A stretch of 7,679 nucleotides of DNA from contig DAAV01000040.1 in NCBI GenBank assembly GCA_001701295.1, positions 4,922-12,600 of the forward strand, written 5' to 3'. Of the stretch, positions 1-7,141 are shown in pieces (the stretch's first letter is position 1; every line of letters starts with the position of its first letter). The position numbers and the translations under genes are program-made. The stretch is from Bacteroidales bacterium H10 (lineage in GTDB: Bacteria; Bacteroidota; Bacteroidia; Bacteroidales; Muribaculaceae). The notes below the pieces were generated by a model. It did not search any database and had not been told where the DNA came from. It saw only the letters and a program-made list of their open reading frames with translations.

Positions 1-459
1 GGTGGAAGCGGCGCCTGCCGTAACCTGTGCGACTGGCTCATAGGCCTTCAGATCGGCATATTTCGAAGATACAGGGAAACCCTTGATCGTTGCATAGACG
101 CATTTTGGATTGAGTTTGTGGACTACTTCCCAGCTGAAACCGAGTTTATCCATTGCCCCGGGGTGCAGATTCTCGATAAATACATCGGCGGACTCGAGCA
201 GTTTGGTGAGAATCGCCCTTCCGGCGGGTGTGGCGGCGTCAAGTGCAAGTGATCTTTTATCTGAATTCAACTGCAGGAAATAATAACTCGGGCAGTCAGG
301 ATCGAATTGAAGTTCATTACGGGTCGCATCGCCCGAACCGGGACGCTCGATCTTGATCACATCGGCTCCGAGCCATGCGAGAAGTTGCGTACAGGAAGGT
401 CCGGACTGGACATTGGTGAAGTCAATCACCTTTATGCCCTGAAGAGGTGCTGTGTTCAT
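1..459 (-). CDS. frc: Formyl-CoA:oxalate CoA-transferase, N-terminal part (cut by window edge)
   Basis: A class III (CaiB/BaiF) CoA-transferase that moves CoA from formyl-CoA to oxalate in the cytoplasm, giving oxalyl-CoA for oxalyl-CoA decarboxylase. The 153 visible residues start at an ATG (complement of 457-459) and read open to position 1. They match E. coli and Oxalobacter Frc almost without gaps as I recall those sequences: PLQGIKVIDFTNVQSGPSC (5-23), LLAWLGADVIKIERPGSGD (26-44), LNSDKRS (64-70), ENLHPGA (96-102) and IKGF (125-128), followed by the KAYEPVAQ and GAAST segments. Q18 and K138 correspond to the CoA-site residues Q17 and K137. The catalytic Asp169 would lie about 16 residues past the edge. 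The family is about 416-428 residues long, so about 36% is seen. No clear Shine-Dalgarno precedes the ATG. Other class III transferases are possible, but the closeness to Frc makes them unlikely. Confidence 0.88.
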   Translation of the reverse strand, partial: MNTAPLQGIKVIDFTNVQSGPSCTQLLAWLGADVIKIERPGSGDATRNELQFDPDCPSYYFLQLNSDKRSLALDAATPAGRAILTKLLESADVFIENLHPGAMDKLGFSWEVVHKLNPKCVYATIKGFPVSSKYADLKAYEPVAQVTAGAAST

Positions 460-477
460 AGTATTCTATAATTAAGT

Positions 478-508
478 TTAAAATATTCAAATCATCATGC
501 ACTTACAA
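478..508 (-). promoter_or_regulatory. Possible Bacteroidota-type promoter for frc
   Basis: Read on the minus strand, a TTG (complement of 506-508) is followed after 20 nt by TATTTTAA (complement of 478-485). This roughly fits the Bacteroidota housekeeping pattern, TTG near -33 and TAnnTTTG near -7, but the last two bases of the -7 element deviate. It would place transcription start close to the frc ATG with a short leader. The DNA is AT-rich, so chance matches are expected. Confidence 0.22.
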
Positions 509-615
509 CACCACATGATATTAAAAAGTTGACATATTTTTCAATGGCCGCGACAAGGATCCACGATAAAAAAGAAGCCGGACATTTATGAACTTTATAC
601 ATTTTAAGACAGTTT

Positions 616-621
616 AAAGGA
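616..621 (+). promoter_or_regulatory. Shine-Dalgarno-like AAAGGA before the outer-membrane channel gene
   Basis: AAAGGA lies 8 nt before a TTG codon (630-632) and 17 nt before the in-frame ATG (639-641). The spacing suits the TTG better. Bacteroidota rely little on Shine-Dalgarno pairing, so this does not settle the start. The choice matters because it changes the length of the signal peptide in front of a possible lipobox Cys. Confidence 0.3.
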
Positions 622-638
622 TATCCATATTGATCTTT

Positions 639-2030
639 ATGAAAAACACATCAGTCATAACATTGCTGCTGGCCTGCGCCGCTTTGCCAGCATCGGCCAC
701 ATCGATTCCTGCCGGCGTCCTCCGCGACAGTCTGCCGGAAAACTGGGAACTTGATCAACAATATTTCCAGACCACTCCGAGCGACGACAAGTGGTGGGAA
801 TCGTTCAACGACCCTATTCTCAAGGCACTGATCAACCGTGCCGTGGAAAACAATTTCAATGTTCTTGCGGCTCAGCAGCGCATAGAGGCCGCCCGTCAGG
901 TAAGCCGCGCCACAAAAGGCGGATACTACCCCACACTCGGGGTTTCAGGTTCATGGACCCGCGACCAGACGGCCAATACCGTACATGGCACGCACGGACA
1001 TGAAGATGTGATGAGTTATTTCAATCTCGGACTGACGATGAACTGGGAGATCGACGTATTCGGCCGAATCAGCGCCCAGTCGAAAGCCGACCGGTATTCC
1101 TACGAGGCATCAATCGCCGACTATGACGCCACTCTTGTATCGTTGTGTTCCAATCTGGCGAAAGCCTATTTCAATCTCCGGCTCGCCCAGGCCGAACTCG
1201 AGATAGCCGAACGCAATATCGCCAATTCGGAGGAACTTCTGCACATAGCAAAGACCCGGTATGAAGTCGGGCTTGTTCCGGCGGTAGACGTTCTTCAGGC
1301 AGAGATGGTAGTGGAGAACACACGCTCGACGACTCCTGCGCTCAAAGCCGACATCTCGACAGCGGTCAATCAGATAGCCATACTTTGCGGAGAATACCCC
1401 GACAGACTTGAGGGACTGAAAGAGACATTCCCTCTGCCGGCCACTCCTCCGCCGGGGATGACCGGCGCGCCCGAGGCCCAGCTGCGCCGCAGGCCTGATA
1501 TAGTGGCGGCGGAAAAACAGCTTGCCGTCACCGCCGCCCAAATCGGAATAGCTAAAAAGGATTTCCTGCCCACACTGTCCGTAAGCGCAGGCATAGGGAC
1601 TCAGGCGAATTCCCTTAAAGACCTTTTCGGGTCCGGATCATTGTATTATTCCGTAATGCCGACACTGTCGTGGACAATTTTCGACGGTATGGCACGCAAC
1701 GCGAGAGTCGCCGAAGCGAAAGCCAATATGGAAGCGCAGATCGACGAATATAATCTTACTGTAATGACAGCAGTGCAGGAAGTCAACAATGCCATGGTGT
1801 CATGGCAATCCGTATCGGACCAGCTCGTATATGACGAACAGCTTCTGCGCAACGCCAGGAAACTGCTGGAACTACAGGTGGACCGGTACAAACAGGGTCT
1901 CAACGATTTCTCGGATGTGGCGGATGCGGAAACGACAGTCCTCCAATATGAAAACTCCGTAGTAAGCACACATGCGGCGCAACTCGCGGCCCTTGTGACG
2001 CTCTATACAGCATTGGGCGGCGGATGGTGA
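639..2030 (+). CDS. Outer-membrane efflux channel, TolC/OprM (NodT-type) family
   Basis: Trimeric channel that carries substrates from the RND pump across the periplasm and outer membrane. From the ATG it has 463 residues, normal for the family. Landmarks: a hydrophobic signal (about 5-20); KWWESFNDPILKALI (51-65), typical of the OprM/NodT N-terminus; YYPTLGVSGS (96-105) and WEIDVFGR (136-143) in the first OEP repeat; RRRPDIVAAEKQL (283-295) with QIGIAKKDFLP (301-311) and WTIFDG (345-350) in the second; and the C-terminal ALGGGW. The signal can be read as signal peptidase I cleavage after A18-S19-A20, or as a lipobox L10-L11-A12-C13, which would be very short unless translation begins at the TTG at 630 (three extra residues). 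I prefer the ATG and ASA cleavage, without certainty. It is the first gene of the operon, 36 nt before the adaptor gene. Confidence 0.92.
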   Translation: MKNTSVITLLLACAALPASATSIPAGVLRDSLPENWELDQQYFQTTPSDDKWWESFNDPILKALINRAVENNFNVLAAQQRIEAARQVSRATKGGYYPTLGVSGSWTRDQTANTVHGTHGHEDVMSYFNLGLTMNWEIDVFGRISAQSKADRYSYEASIADYDATLVSLCSNLAKAYFNLRLAQAELEIAERNIANSEELLHIAKTRYEVGLVPAVDVLQAEMVVENTRSTTPALKADISTAVNQIAILCGEYPDRLEGLKETFPLPATPPPGMTGAPEAQLRRRPDIVAAEKQLAVTAAQIGIAKKDFLPTLSVSAGIGTQANSLKDLFGSGSLYYSVMPTLSWTIFDGMARNARVAEAKANMEAQIDEYNLTVMTAVQEVNNAMVSWQSVSDQLVYDEQLLRNARKLLELQVDRYKQGLNDFSDVADAETTVLQYENSVVSTHAAQLAALVTLYTALGGGW

Positions 2031-2066
2031 TGGTTTTAACAGCTTCTTAATATAAAGAGACCGATT

Positions 2067-3176
2067 ATGAAAAAATATTTATACCTGATAGCGGCGACGG
2101 CCGTAATGACCGGCGCATGTCACAGAAGCAAAGAGAAAGAGTCGGACTCTGTCCCCGCCATAAATGTAGCCGAGGCACAGACAGACTCTATCGTTCTCCA
2201 CAAGGATTATCCCGGATATCTCGAGGCCCATAACAAAGCTGACGTTGTCGGCGAGGTAAGCGGCCGGTTGCTGACCCAGAATTTCAAATCAGGATCATAC
2301 GTAAACAAAGGGCAAGTGCTTTTCACGATAGAATCCACCAAATACCGCGATGCCGTCGAACAGGCACAGGCGTCGCTGACAACCGCAAAAAGCCAGCGCG
2401 ACTATTATTCGACCCAGAGCGCGGCCATGCAGAAAGCCTATGAACAGGATGCCGTATCGAAAATGGAGCTTCTGCAGTCGCAGTCATCACTGCGCCAGGC
2501 AGAGGCATCGATAAGAAACGCGCAGGCGGCCCTCGAGAACGCACAGACAATGCTCGCCAAATGCACGGTGCGCGCGCCGATATCCGGATACATAACGCTC
2601 AATGCCATATCGGCCGGAAATTATGTCAACGGAGAAGGCAATCCGCAGACACTCGCCACAATTTATGACAACTCCGTATTTGACGCGACTTTCTCGATCG
2701 AGGATGACCAATACAGGACATTGCTTGGAGCCGACAAGGGTTCGTCGGGCGCCCTGTACCGCAACATTCCGTTGAAATTCCAGACATCAATGCCTCACAC
2801 GTACACTGCCGATCTTTACTATGTGGCACCTTCGGTCAACACTTCAACAGGATCTCTGCAACTCGTCGGATCCGTAAACAACATAAACAACGAACTGAAA
2901 GACGGCATGTATGTGACCGTATCCCTGCCATACGGCACGGATGCCAAGGCCGTTGTAGTAAATGACGCCGCACTCTCGACCGATCAGCTCGGGAAGTATC
3001 TTTATGTAGTCAACGACTCGGACAAGGTGGTATATACTCCTGTCACCGTGGGTCCGCTTTACAAGGACTCGCTGCGTGTGATCGAAAAAGGTATAAAAGC
3101 CGGTGACCGCTATGTCACGGAGGCATTGCTCACCGTGCGCAACGGGATGAAAGTAAAACCAGTCCTCAGGAAGTAA
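2067..3176 (+). CDS. Periplasmic adaptor (membrane fusion) lipoprotein of RND efflux pump, AcrA/MexA type
   Basis: This 369-residue adaptor should link the inner-membrane transporter to the outer-membrane channel. It starts with a lipoprotein signal: KK at 2-3, a hydrophobic run at 4-14 and a T15-G16-A17-C18 lipobox, so it is probably anchored by lipid in the inner membrane. The domain order is that of AcrA: a split lipoyl domain (about 57-92, with GEVSGRL and VNKGQVLFTIE; and 164-198, with KCTVRAPISGYI) around an alpha-hairpin rich in A, Q and S (about 94-162); a beta-barrel (about 204-290, with APSVNTSTGSLQL and LKDGMYVTVSLP); and a membrane-proximal domain (about 295-369, with YLYVVNDSDKV and GIKAGDRYV). 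A purine-rich AAAGAGA at 2054-2060 lies 6 nt before the ATG. The transporter gene follows after 20 nt, which supports co-transcription. Confidence 0.95.
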   Translation: MKKYLYLIAATAVMTGACHRSKEKESDSVPAINVAEAQTDSIVLHKDYPGYLEAHNKADVVGEVSGRLLTQNFKSGSYVNKGQVLFTIESTKYRDAVEQAQASLTTAKSQRDYYSTQSAAMQKAYEQDAVSKMELLQSQSSLRQAEASIRNAQAALENAQTMLAKCTVRAPISGYITLNAISAGNYVNGEGNPQTLATIYDNSVFDATFSIEDDQYRTLLGADKGSSGALYRNIPLKFQTSMPHTYTADLYYVAPSVNTSTGSLQLVGSVNNINNELKDGMYVTVSLPYGTDAKAVVVNDAALSTDQLGKYLYVVNDSDKVVYTPVTVGPLYKDSLRVIEKGIKAGDRYVTEALLTVRNGMKVKPVLRK

Positions 3177-3196
3177 AAACCTTTAAGAAGCAGCCT

Positions 3197-6100
3197 ATGT
3201 TCTCTACATTTTTTATAAAGCGGCCTATCTTCGCGACGGTCATCGCCATATTGATGGTTATCGCCGGAGCACTGTGCGTTTTCTCTCTTCCGATCGCGCA
3301 GTATCCCGACATAACACCTCCTACCGTCAGCGTTTCGGCCACTTATCCGGGCGCCAACGCACGCACTGTAGCGCAGGCCGTAGGCGTTCCCATCGACGCG
3401 CAGGTCAACGGCGTCGAGGGAATGCTCTACATGAGTTCCACAAGTTCCGACGGCTCTTATTCGCTGACCATCACATTCGCTAACGGCACCGATCTCGATC
3501 AGGCCGCCATCGATGTGCAGAACCGTATGTCGCAGGTCACTTCCACACTTCCCCAAGCCGTGACCGAACAGGGAGTAAGTGTCAGAAAGGAATCGACCAA
3601 CCAGGTGCTGTTCTGCACCCTCGAAAGCGATGATCCCGACAGATACGACGCCCTTTATCTGGCCAACTATGCCCAGCTCAATCTGGTAGACCCGATCTCA
3701 CGCGTATCGGGCGTCGGAGGCGTCCAGGCGTTCGGTGCCGGGAAATATAGTATGCGCATATGGCTCGATCCGGAACGCATGCGGGCACGCGGCGTCACAC
3801 CTGCGGAAGTATCCGCCGCCATCCGGTCCCAGAACATGGAGGTCTCCGCCGGACAGGTCGGTAATCCTCCGGGGGATTCGAAATCGGAATTTGAGTTCAC
3901 ACTTACAAGCCAAGGACAGCTCAAGAGCACGGATGAGTTCGGCAATATCATTATCCGCACGGACCGCACGGGCATTCTGCGCCTGAAAGATGTGGCAAGG
4001 GTCGAACTCGGCAGTGAGAGTTATGACGTCGTGTCGCGCGTCAACGGAAAGGAAGTCGCGCTGCTCGGTGTCCAGCAGTTGCCGGGCGCGAACGCCATCG
4101 ATGTGGCGGACGGAGCCATAAAGGAGCTTGACAGATTGAGCCGGTATTTTCCCGATGGAGTGAAATACCGCATAATTCTCAATTCTACCGATTACGTACG
4201 CGAATCACTGAGCGATGTGCTCACGACTTTTCTTCTGACCACGCTTATCGTTATGGTGGTCATACTCTTCTTCCTGCAGAACTGGCGTGCGGTAGTGATA
4301 CCGATGATCACCATTCCCGTATCGCTTATCGCCACATTCGCAGTAATGAAAATAATGGGATTCTCCCTCAACACGCTTACCATGTTCGGACTTGTGCTGG
4401 CCATCGCCATCGTGGTCGACGACGCCATAGTGGTTGTGGAGGATTGCTCGCGTCTTGTGGACAAAGGAGTGTTGTCATCGCGCGACGCCGCCATAAAGGC
4501 CATGAACGAACTTACAGGTCCTGTGGTGGGCGAAGTGCTCGTGCTCATGTCAGTATTTATTCCTACAGCTTTCATCTCTGGCATCACGGGACAACTTTAC
4601 AAGCAGTTCGCGCTCACCATCGCCGTATCGACGGCATTCTCCGGATTCAATGCCCTGACGCTGACGCCGGCCCTGTGCGCTTTGCTACTTAAACCGCGCA
4701 AGCCGACAAAAAATATTCTTTACAAAGGATTCAACCGTGGTTTCCAGTGGACACTCGATCTTTACGAGCGCACCATCGGCAAGCTGCTGCGCCGTCCCGG
4801 CATCACTTTAGGAATATATTCGGCAATAGCGGTTATCGCGCTCATATGGTTTGTGAACCGTCCTTCCAGTTATCTTCCGGAGGAAGACATGGGATATTTC
4901 ATGGCTTCGGTACAGCTGCCTACCGGCGCATCGATAGAACGTACAGAAAAAGTCGTCAACGCCATCTCGGCCGATATAAAGAAAGAAGTGCCGCAGGTAA
5001 AGGATGTAATGAGCATAGTCGGATTTTCCATGATGGGAGGAGGACAATCCTCCAATATGGCATCTCTCAACATCATGCTTGTACCTTGGAAAGACCGCAG
5101 GCACGGAGGGAATATCAATGAAATCATGGCACGTGTGCAGGAGATCGCCTCTCGCCGGCAGGAAGCCGTCACATTTTGTCTCAATCCGCCGGCCATCATG
5201 GGTCTCGGTCTGTCGTCGGGACTTCAGATGCAGCTGCTCGACATAAACAGTCTCGGCGCCCAGCAGATGATGAAGGCGATAGAAGACATACGCGAAGCCG
5301 CCGCCAAAGATCCACGCATAGCGTCAGTGTCATCTCTCTATCAGGGCGACGTGCCGCAATACCAGATAGATATCGACAGGGACAAGGCTGAGATGCAGGG
5401 TGTGGCCGTCTCCGATATCTATTCAGTACTGTCCCAGTTCATGGGAGCGAGCTATGTGAATGATTTTGTCGATTTCGACCGCACTTTCCAGGTTACAATG
5501 CAGGCTGACGGCGCATCGCGCGCCAATCCTGACGATGTGATGAGGCTATCGGTCAGAAATTCGCAGGGCGACATGGTTCCGTTCTCCTCTTTCGCATCCA
5601 TGAAGGAAGTGATGGGAGAACCGACCGTAAACCGCTACAACATGTACACCACGGCATCCGTCACAACGACACCTGCCAAGGGAGTAAGTTCCTCCGACGG
5701 AATAAAGGCCATGGAAGAGATTGTCTCGGACACTCTCGGTCAGAACTATTCGTACGCATGGACCGGCATGGCCTATCAGGAAACACAGGCGGGGACAACC
5801 GTCTCGCTCGTGTTCATATTCGCCATAATAATGACGCTGCTGGTTCTCGCCGCGCAGTATGAAAGCTGGACCGACCCCATAGCCGTTGTACTCGCCATGC
5901 CCATAGCCGTTCTGGGTACGTTGCTCGGAACGATGCTGATGAACCAGAGTGTGAATATATACACTCAGATCGGTCTTATCCTCGTGCTCGGCATGTCGGC
6001 CAAAAACGCCATTCTTATCGTGGAATACGCCATGGATTTCCGCAAGACAGGCGTTCCTATAGTCAAAGCCGCCCATGATGCGGGAGTCATAAGATTCCGC

Positions 6101-6358
6101 CCCATCATGATGACTGCGCTCGCTTTCATATTCGGAGTTCTGCCGATGCTTTTCTCCACCGGCGCAGGAGCCAACTCACGCATAGACCTGGGAACGGCCG
6201 TAGTATTCGGAATGATCGTCAACGCCATAATAGGCACGACGTGTGTACCGGCCTTCTGGGTTGTCATGCAGCGGATTCAGGAGCGGGGCCGACGCGACAA
6301 AGCCGCCGACAACAGCGGCGTGCCGTCTGCGGCATCCGCAAGCGAGAATACCGTGTGA
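3197..6358 (+). CDS. RND multidrug efflux transporter, AcrB-type (HAE-1 family)
   Basis: Inner-membrane proton/drug antiporter, 1053 residues against 1049 for AcrB, apparently intact. It opens with the classic FFIKRPIFATVIAI (5-18) and LPIAQYPDITPP (31-42). The proton relay is complete: D408 and D409 in TM4 (VVDDAIVVVE), K936 in TM10 (GMSAKNAILIVE), R966 and T973 in TM11 (RFRPIMMT). The TM2-TM6 block spans about 338-498, a long periplasmic loop about 556-865, and TM8-TM12 about 866-1024. The short polar tail after W1021 has no extra domain. By alignment to AcrB from memory, several aromatic residues of the deep binding pocket are replaced by aliphatic or small ones, so the substrate range may differ. 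AAGAAG (3185-3190) lies 6 nt before the ATG. The last 82 bp overlap the end of the convergent thioesterase gene. The actual substrate cannot be read from the sequence. Confidence 0.96.
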   Translation: MFSTFFIKRPIFATVIAILMVIAGALCVFSLPIAQYPDITPPTVSVSATYPGANARTVAQAVGVPIDAQVNGVEGMLYMSSTSSDGSYSLTITFANGTDLDQAAIDVQNRMSQVTSTLPQAVTEQGVSVRKESTNQVLFCTLESDDPDRYDALYLANYAQLNLVDPISRVSGVGGVQAFGAGKYSMRIWLDPERMRARGVTPAEVSAAIRSQNMEVSAGQVGNPPGDSKSEFEFTLTSQGQLKSTDEFGNIIIRTDRTGILRLKDVARVELGSESYDVVSRVNGKEVALLGVQQLPGANAIDVADGAIKELDRLSRYFPDGVKYRIILNSTDYVRESLSDVLTTFLLTTLIVMVVILFFLQNWRAVVIPMITIPVSLIATFAVMKIMGFSLNTLTMFGLVLAIAIVVDDAIVVVEDCSRLVDKGVLSSRDAAIKAMNELTGPVVGEVLVLMSVFIPTAFISGITGQLYKQFALTIAVSTAFSGFNALTLTPALCALLLKPRKPTKNILYKGFNRGFQWTLDLYERTIGKLLRRPGITLGIYSAIAVIALIWFVNRPSSYLPEEDMGYFMASVQLPTGASIERTEKVVNAISADIKKEVPQVKDVMSIVGFSMMGGGQSSNMASLNIMLVPWKDRRHGGNINEIMARVQEIASRRQEAVTFCLNPPAIMGLGLSSGLQMQLLDINSLGAQQMMKAIEDIREAAAKDPRIASVSSLYQGDVPQYQIDIDRDKAEMQGVAVSDIYSVLSQFMGASYVNDFVDFDRTFQVTMQADGASRANPDDVMRLSVRNSQGDMVPFSSFASMKEVMGEPTVNRYNMYTTASVTTTPAKGVSSSDGIKAMEEIVSDTLGQNYSYAWTGMAYQETQAGTTVSLVFIFAIIMTLLVLAAQYESWTDPIAVVLAMPIAVLGTLLGTMLMNQSVNIYTQIGLILVLGMSAKNAILIVEYAMDFRKTGVPIVKAAHDAGVIRFRPIMMTALAFIFGVLPMLFSTGAGANSRIDLGTAVVFGMIVNAIIGTTCVPAFWVVMQRIQERGRRDKAADNSGVPSAASASENTV

Positions 6359-7059
6359 AGGCCGTCATCGGCACGCAGGAGCCTTACCGCCTCGCCATAG
6401 CGTCCTTCATGCATGAAAGCCATCTCGAGCCTCCCGACCTGCGTGGTATCCATCTCGTCGAGAGAGAACCGGTTAAGCAGCATTGACACGTATCTTACAG
6501 TATTGACATGGCGATAGAAATCGAGATCGCTGTACATGAAGGTATAATCGAATGCCAGTGAAGTCGCCCGCAACGCTCCTTTAGAAACATCGCCTTCGTA
6601 GTCAAAAGGCATTATCACAGCATGTCTGCCCGGTCTGGAGATCGGGCATTCTTTTCCTGTGATCATATCGGGGGCAAGCGACAGATGAGACAATCCCGCG
6701 TTTTCACGCGTGCGTGTATCAAGCACCATCCAGACTGATGTGGCGTATCCGAGCGGAGAACCGGAAGCATCCGCAATCATGAAATTGCGGACTGAGAAAT
6801 GCCTGTTCCAGGATTCGATCCATGTAGTCAGCGAATAAGTATCGTTGACATGCGGATACCGCTCCATCTCTATGGCTATTCGCGAAAGCACCCAGCCGCA
6901 TCCCCGCGCCTCCATGGCAGGATTGCCGATGCCGAGAGAATTGGCATGCGCCGTGGCTATATCTATGATCTTTGATGTAAGCAGGGGCAATGATATCTCC
7001 TGTTCGGCATTTGTCTCTCCGGCCGAAAGGAAGAAGGTCTGTTTGAATTCCGGAGTCAT
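6277..7059 (-). CDS. Acyl-ACP thioesterase (FatA/FatB-like, double hotdog fold)
   Basis: Cytoplasmic enzyme expected to hydrolyse acyl-ACP to free fatty acid. Its 260 residues fit the bacterial members of the plant-type thioesterase family. The first hotdog (about 1-130) has GWVLSRIAIEMERYP (55-69), DTYSLTTWIESWNRHFSVRNF (around 73-93) and the D97-A-S-G turn. The second (about 150-260) has YSDLDFYRHVNTVRY (176-190) and EMAFMHEGRYGE (212-223). By alignment with plant enzymes (SDLDMNQHVNNV), D180, H184 and E218 fall at catalytic positions, but the usual Asn two residues before the His is Y182. The start is an ATG with the complement of 7057-7059. Its start lies 7 nt beyond one arm of an inverted repeat, and its 3' end runs 82 bp into the transporter gene on the other strand. 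It may be co-transcribed with the upstream lipoprotein gene, 82 nt away. Confidence 0.85.
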   Translation of the reverse strand: MTPEFKQTFFLSAGETNAEQEISLPLLTSKIIDIATAHANSLGIGNPAMEARGCGWVLSRIAIEMERYPHVNDTYSLTTWIESWNRHFSVRNFMIADASGSPLGYATSVWMVLDTRTRENAGLSHLSLAPDMITGKECPISRPGRHAVIMPFDYEGDVSKGALRATSLAFDYTFMYSDLDFYRHVNTVRYVSMLLNRFSLDEMDTTQVGRLEMAFMHEGRYGEAVRLLRADDGLHTVFSLADAADGTPLLSAALSRRPRS

Positions 7060-7066
7060 GCTCTTC

Positions 7067-7133
7067 GAGAGTGTTTGAATTTAAAACGTCTTGACATATA
7101 AGAGAATGATTGAGTTTGACTTCAAACACTCTC
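7067..7133. repeat. Perfect 13-bp inverted repeat with 41-nt spacer before the thioesterase gene
   Basis: GAGAGTGTTTGAA at 7067-7079 is the exact reverse complement of TTCAAACACTCTC at 7121-7133. It lies between two minus-strand genes. In the minus-strand transcript the second arm would end 7 nt before the thioesterase ATG. The 7121-7133 arm can alternatively pair with a nearer CAAACTC (complement of 7112-7118) to make a small hairpin with a two-base bulge, so two structures compete. No U-run follows, so it does not look like a simple intrinsic terminator on that strand. A paired operator or a leader RNA switch are both possible. Confidence 0.75.
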
Positions 7134-7141
7134 TTAGAATG

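Larger units (their letters stand above)
460..638. promoter_or_regulatory. Divergent intergenic region between frc and the efflux operon
   Basis: About 180 bp of AT-rich DNA that must hold the promoters of both divergent transcription units. It contains no gene or RNA I can recognise. On the minus strand a possible Bacteroidota promoter lies ahead of frc (listed separately). On the plus strand the best -7-like string is TACATTTT at 598-605 (consensus TAnnTTTG), but I see no TTG at the right distance upstream, so it is weak. A short dyad, ATCATG (494-499) and CATGAT (514-519), is separated by 14 nt and could be an operator or chance. No regulator gene is visible next to it. Confidence 0.5.

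Noticed and set aside
494..519. ATCATG-N14-CATGAT dyad as an operator
   Set aside because: The arms are only 6 bp in an AT-rich region with no regulator nearby, so it is too weak to call as a site by itself.
529..534. TTGACA, a perfect sigma-70 -35 hexamer, upstream of the channel gene
   Set aside because: No TATAAT-like element lies 16-18 nt downstream, and Bacteroidota use a different promoter consensus. The longer string TTGACATAT recurs at 7091-7099, which is compatible with chance in AT-rich spacers.
1110..1969. Minus-strand open frames of 74-143 codons inside the channel gene
   Set aside because: They lie opposite conserved OEP-domain coding sequence and encode no recognisable motifs, so they are antisense by-products of codon bias.
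3667..6267. Several long open frames on the minus strand and in other plus frames inside the transporter gene
   Set aside because: They are shadows of a strongly conserved RND gene. Their translations have biased, low-quality composition and no recognisable domains or signals.
6359..6480. A terminator for the efflux operon just after its stop codon
   Set aside because: The DNA there is coding sequence of the convergent thioesterase, and I see no GC-rich hairpin followed by a T-run.
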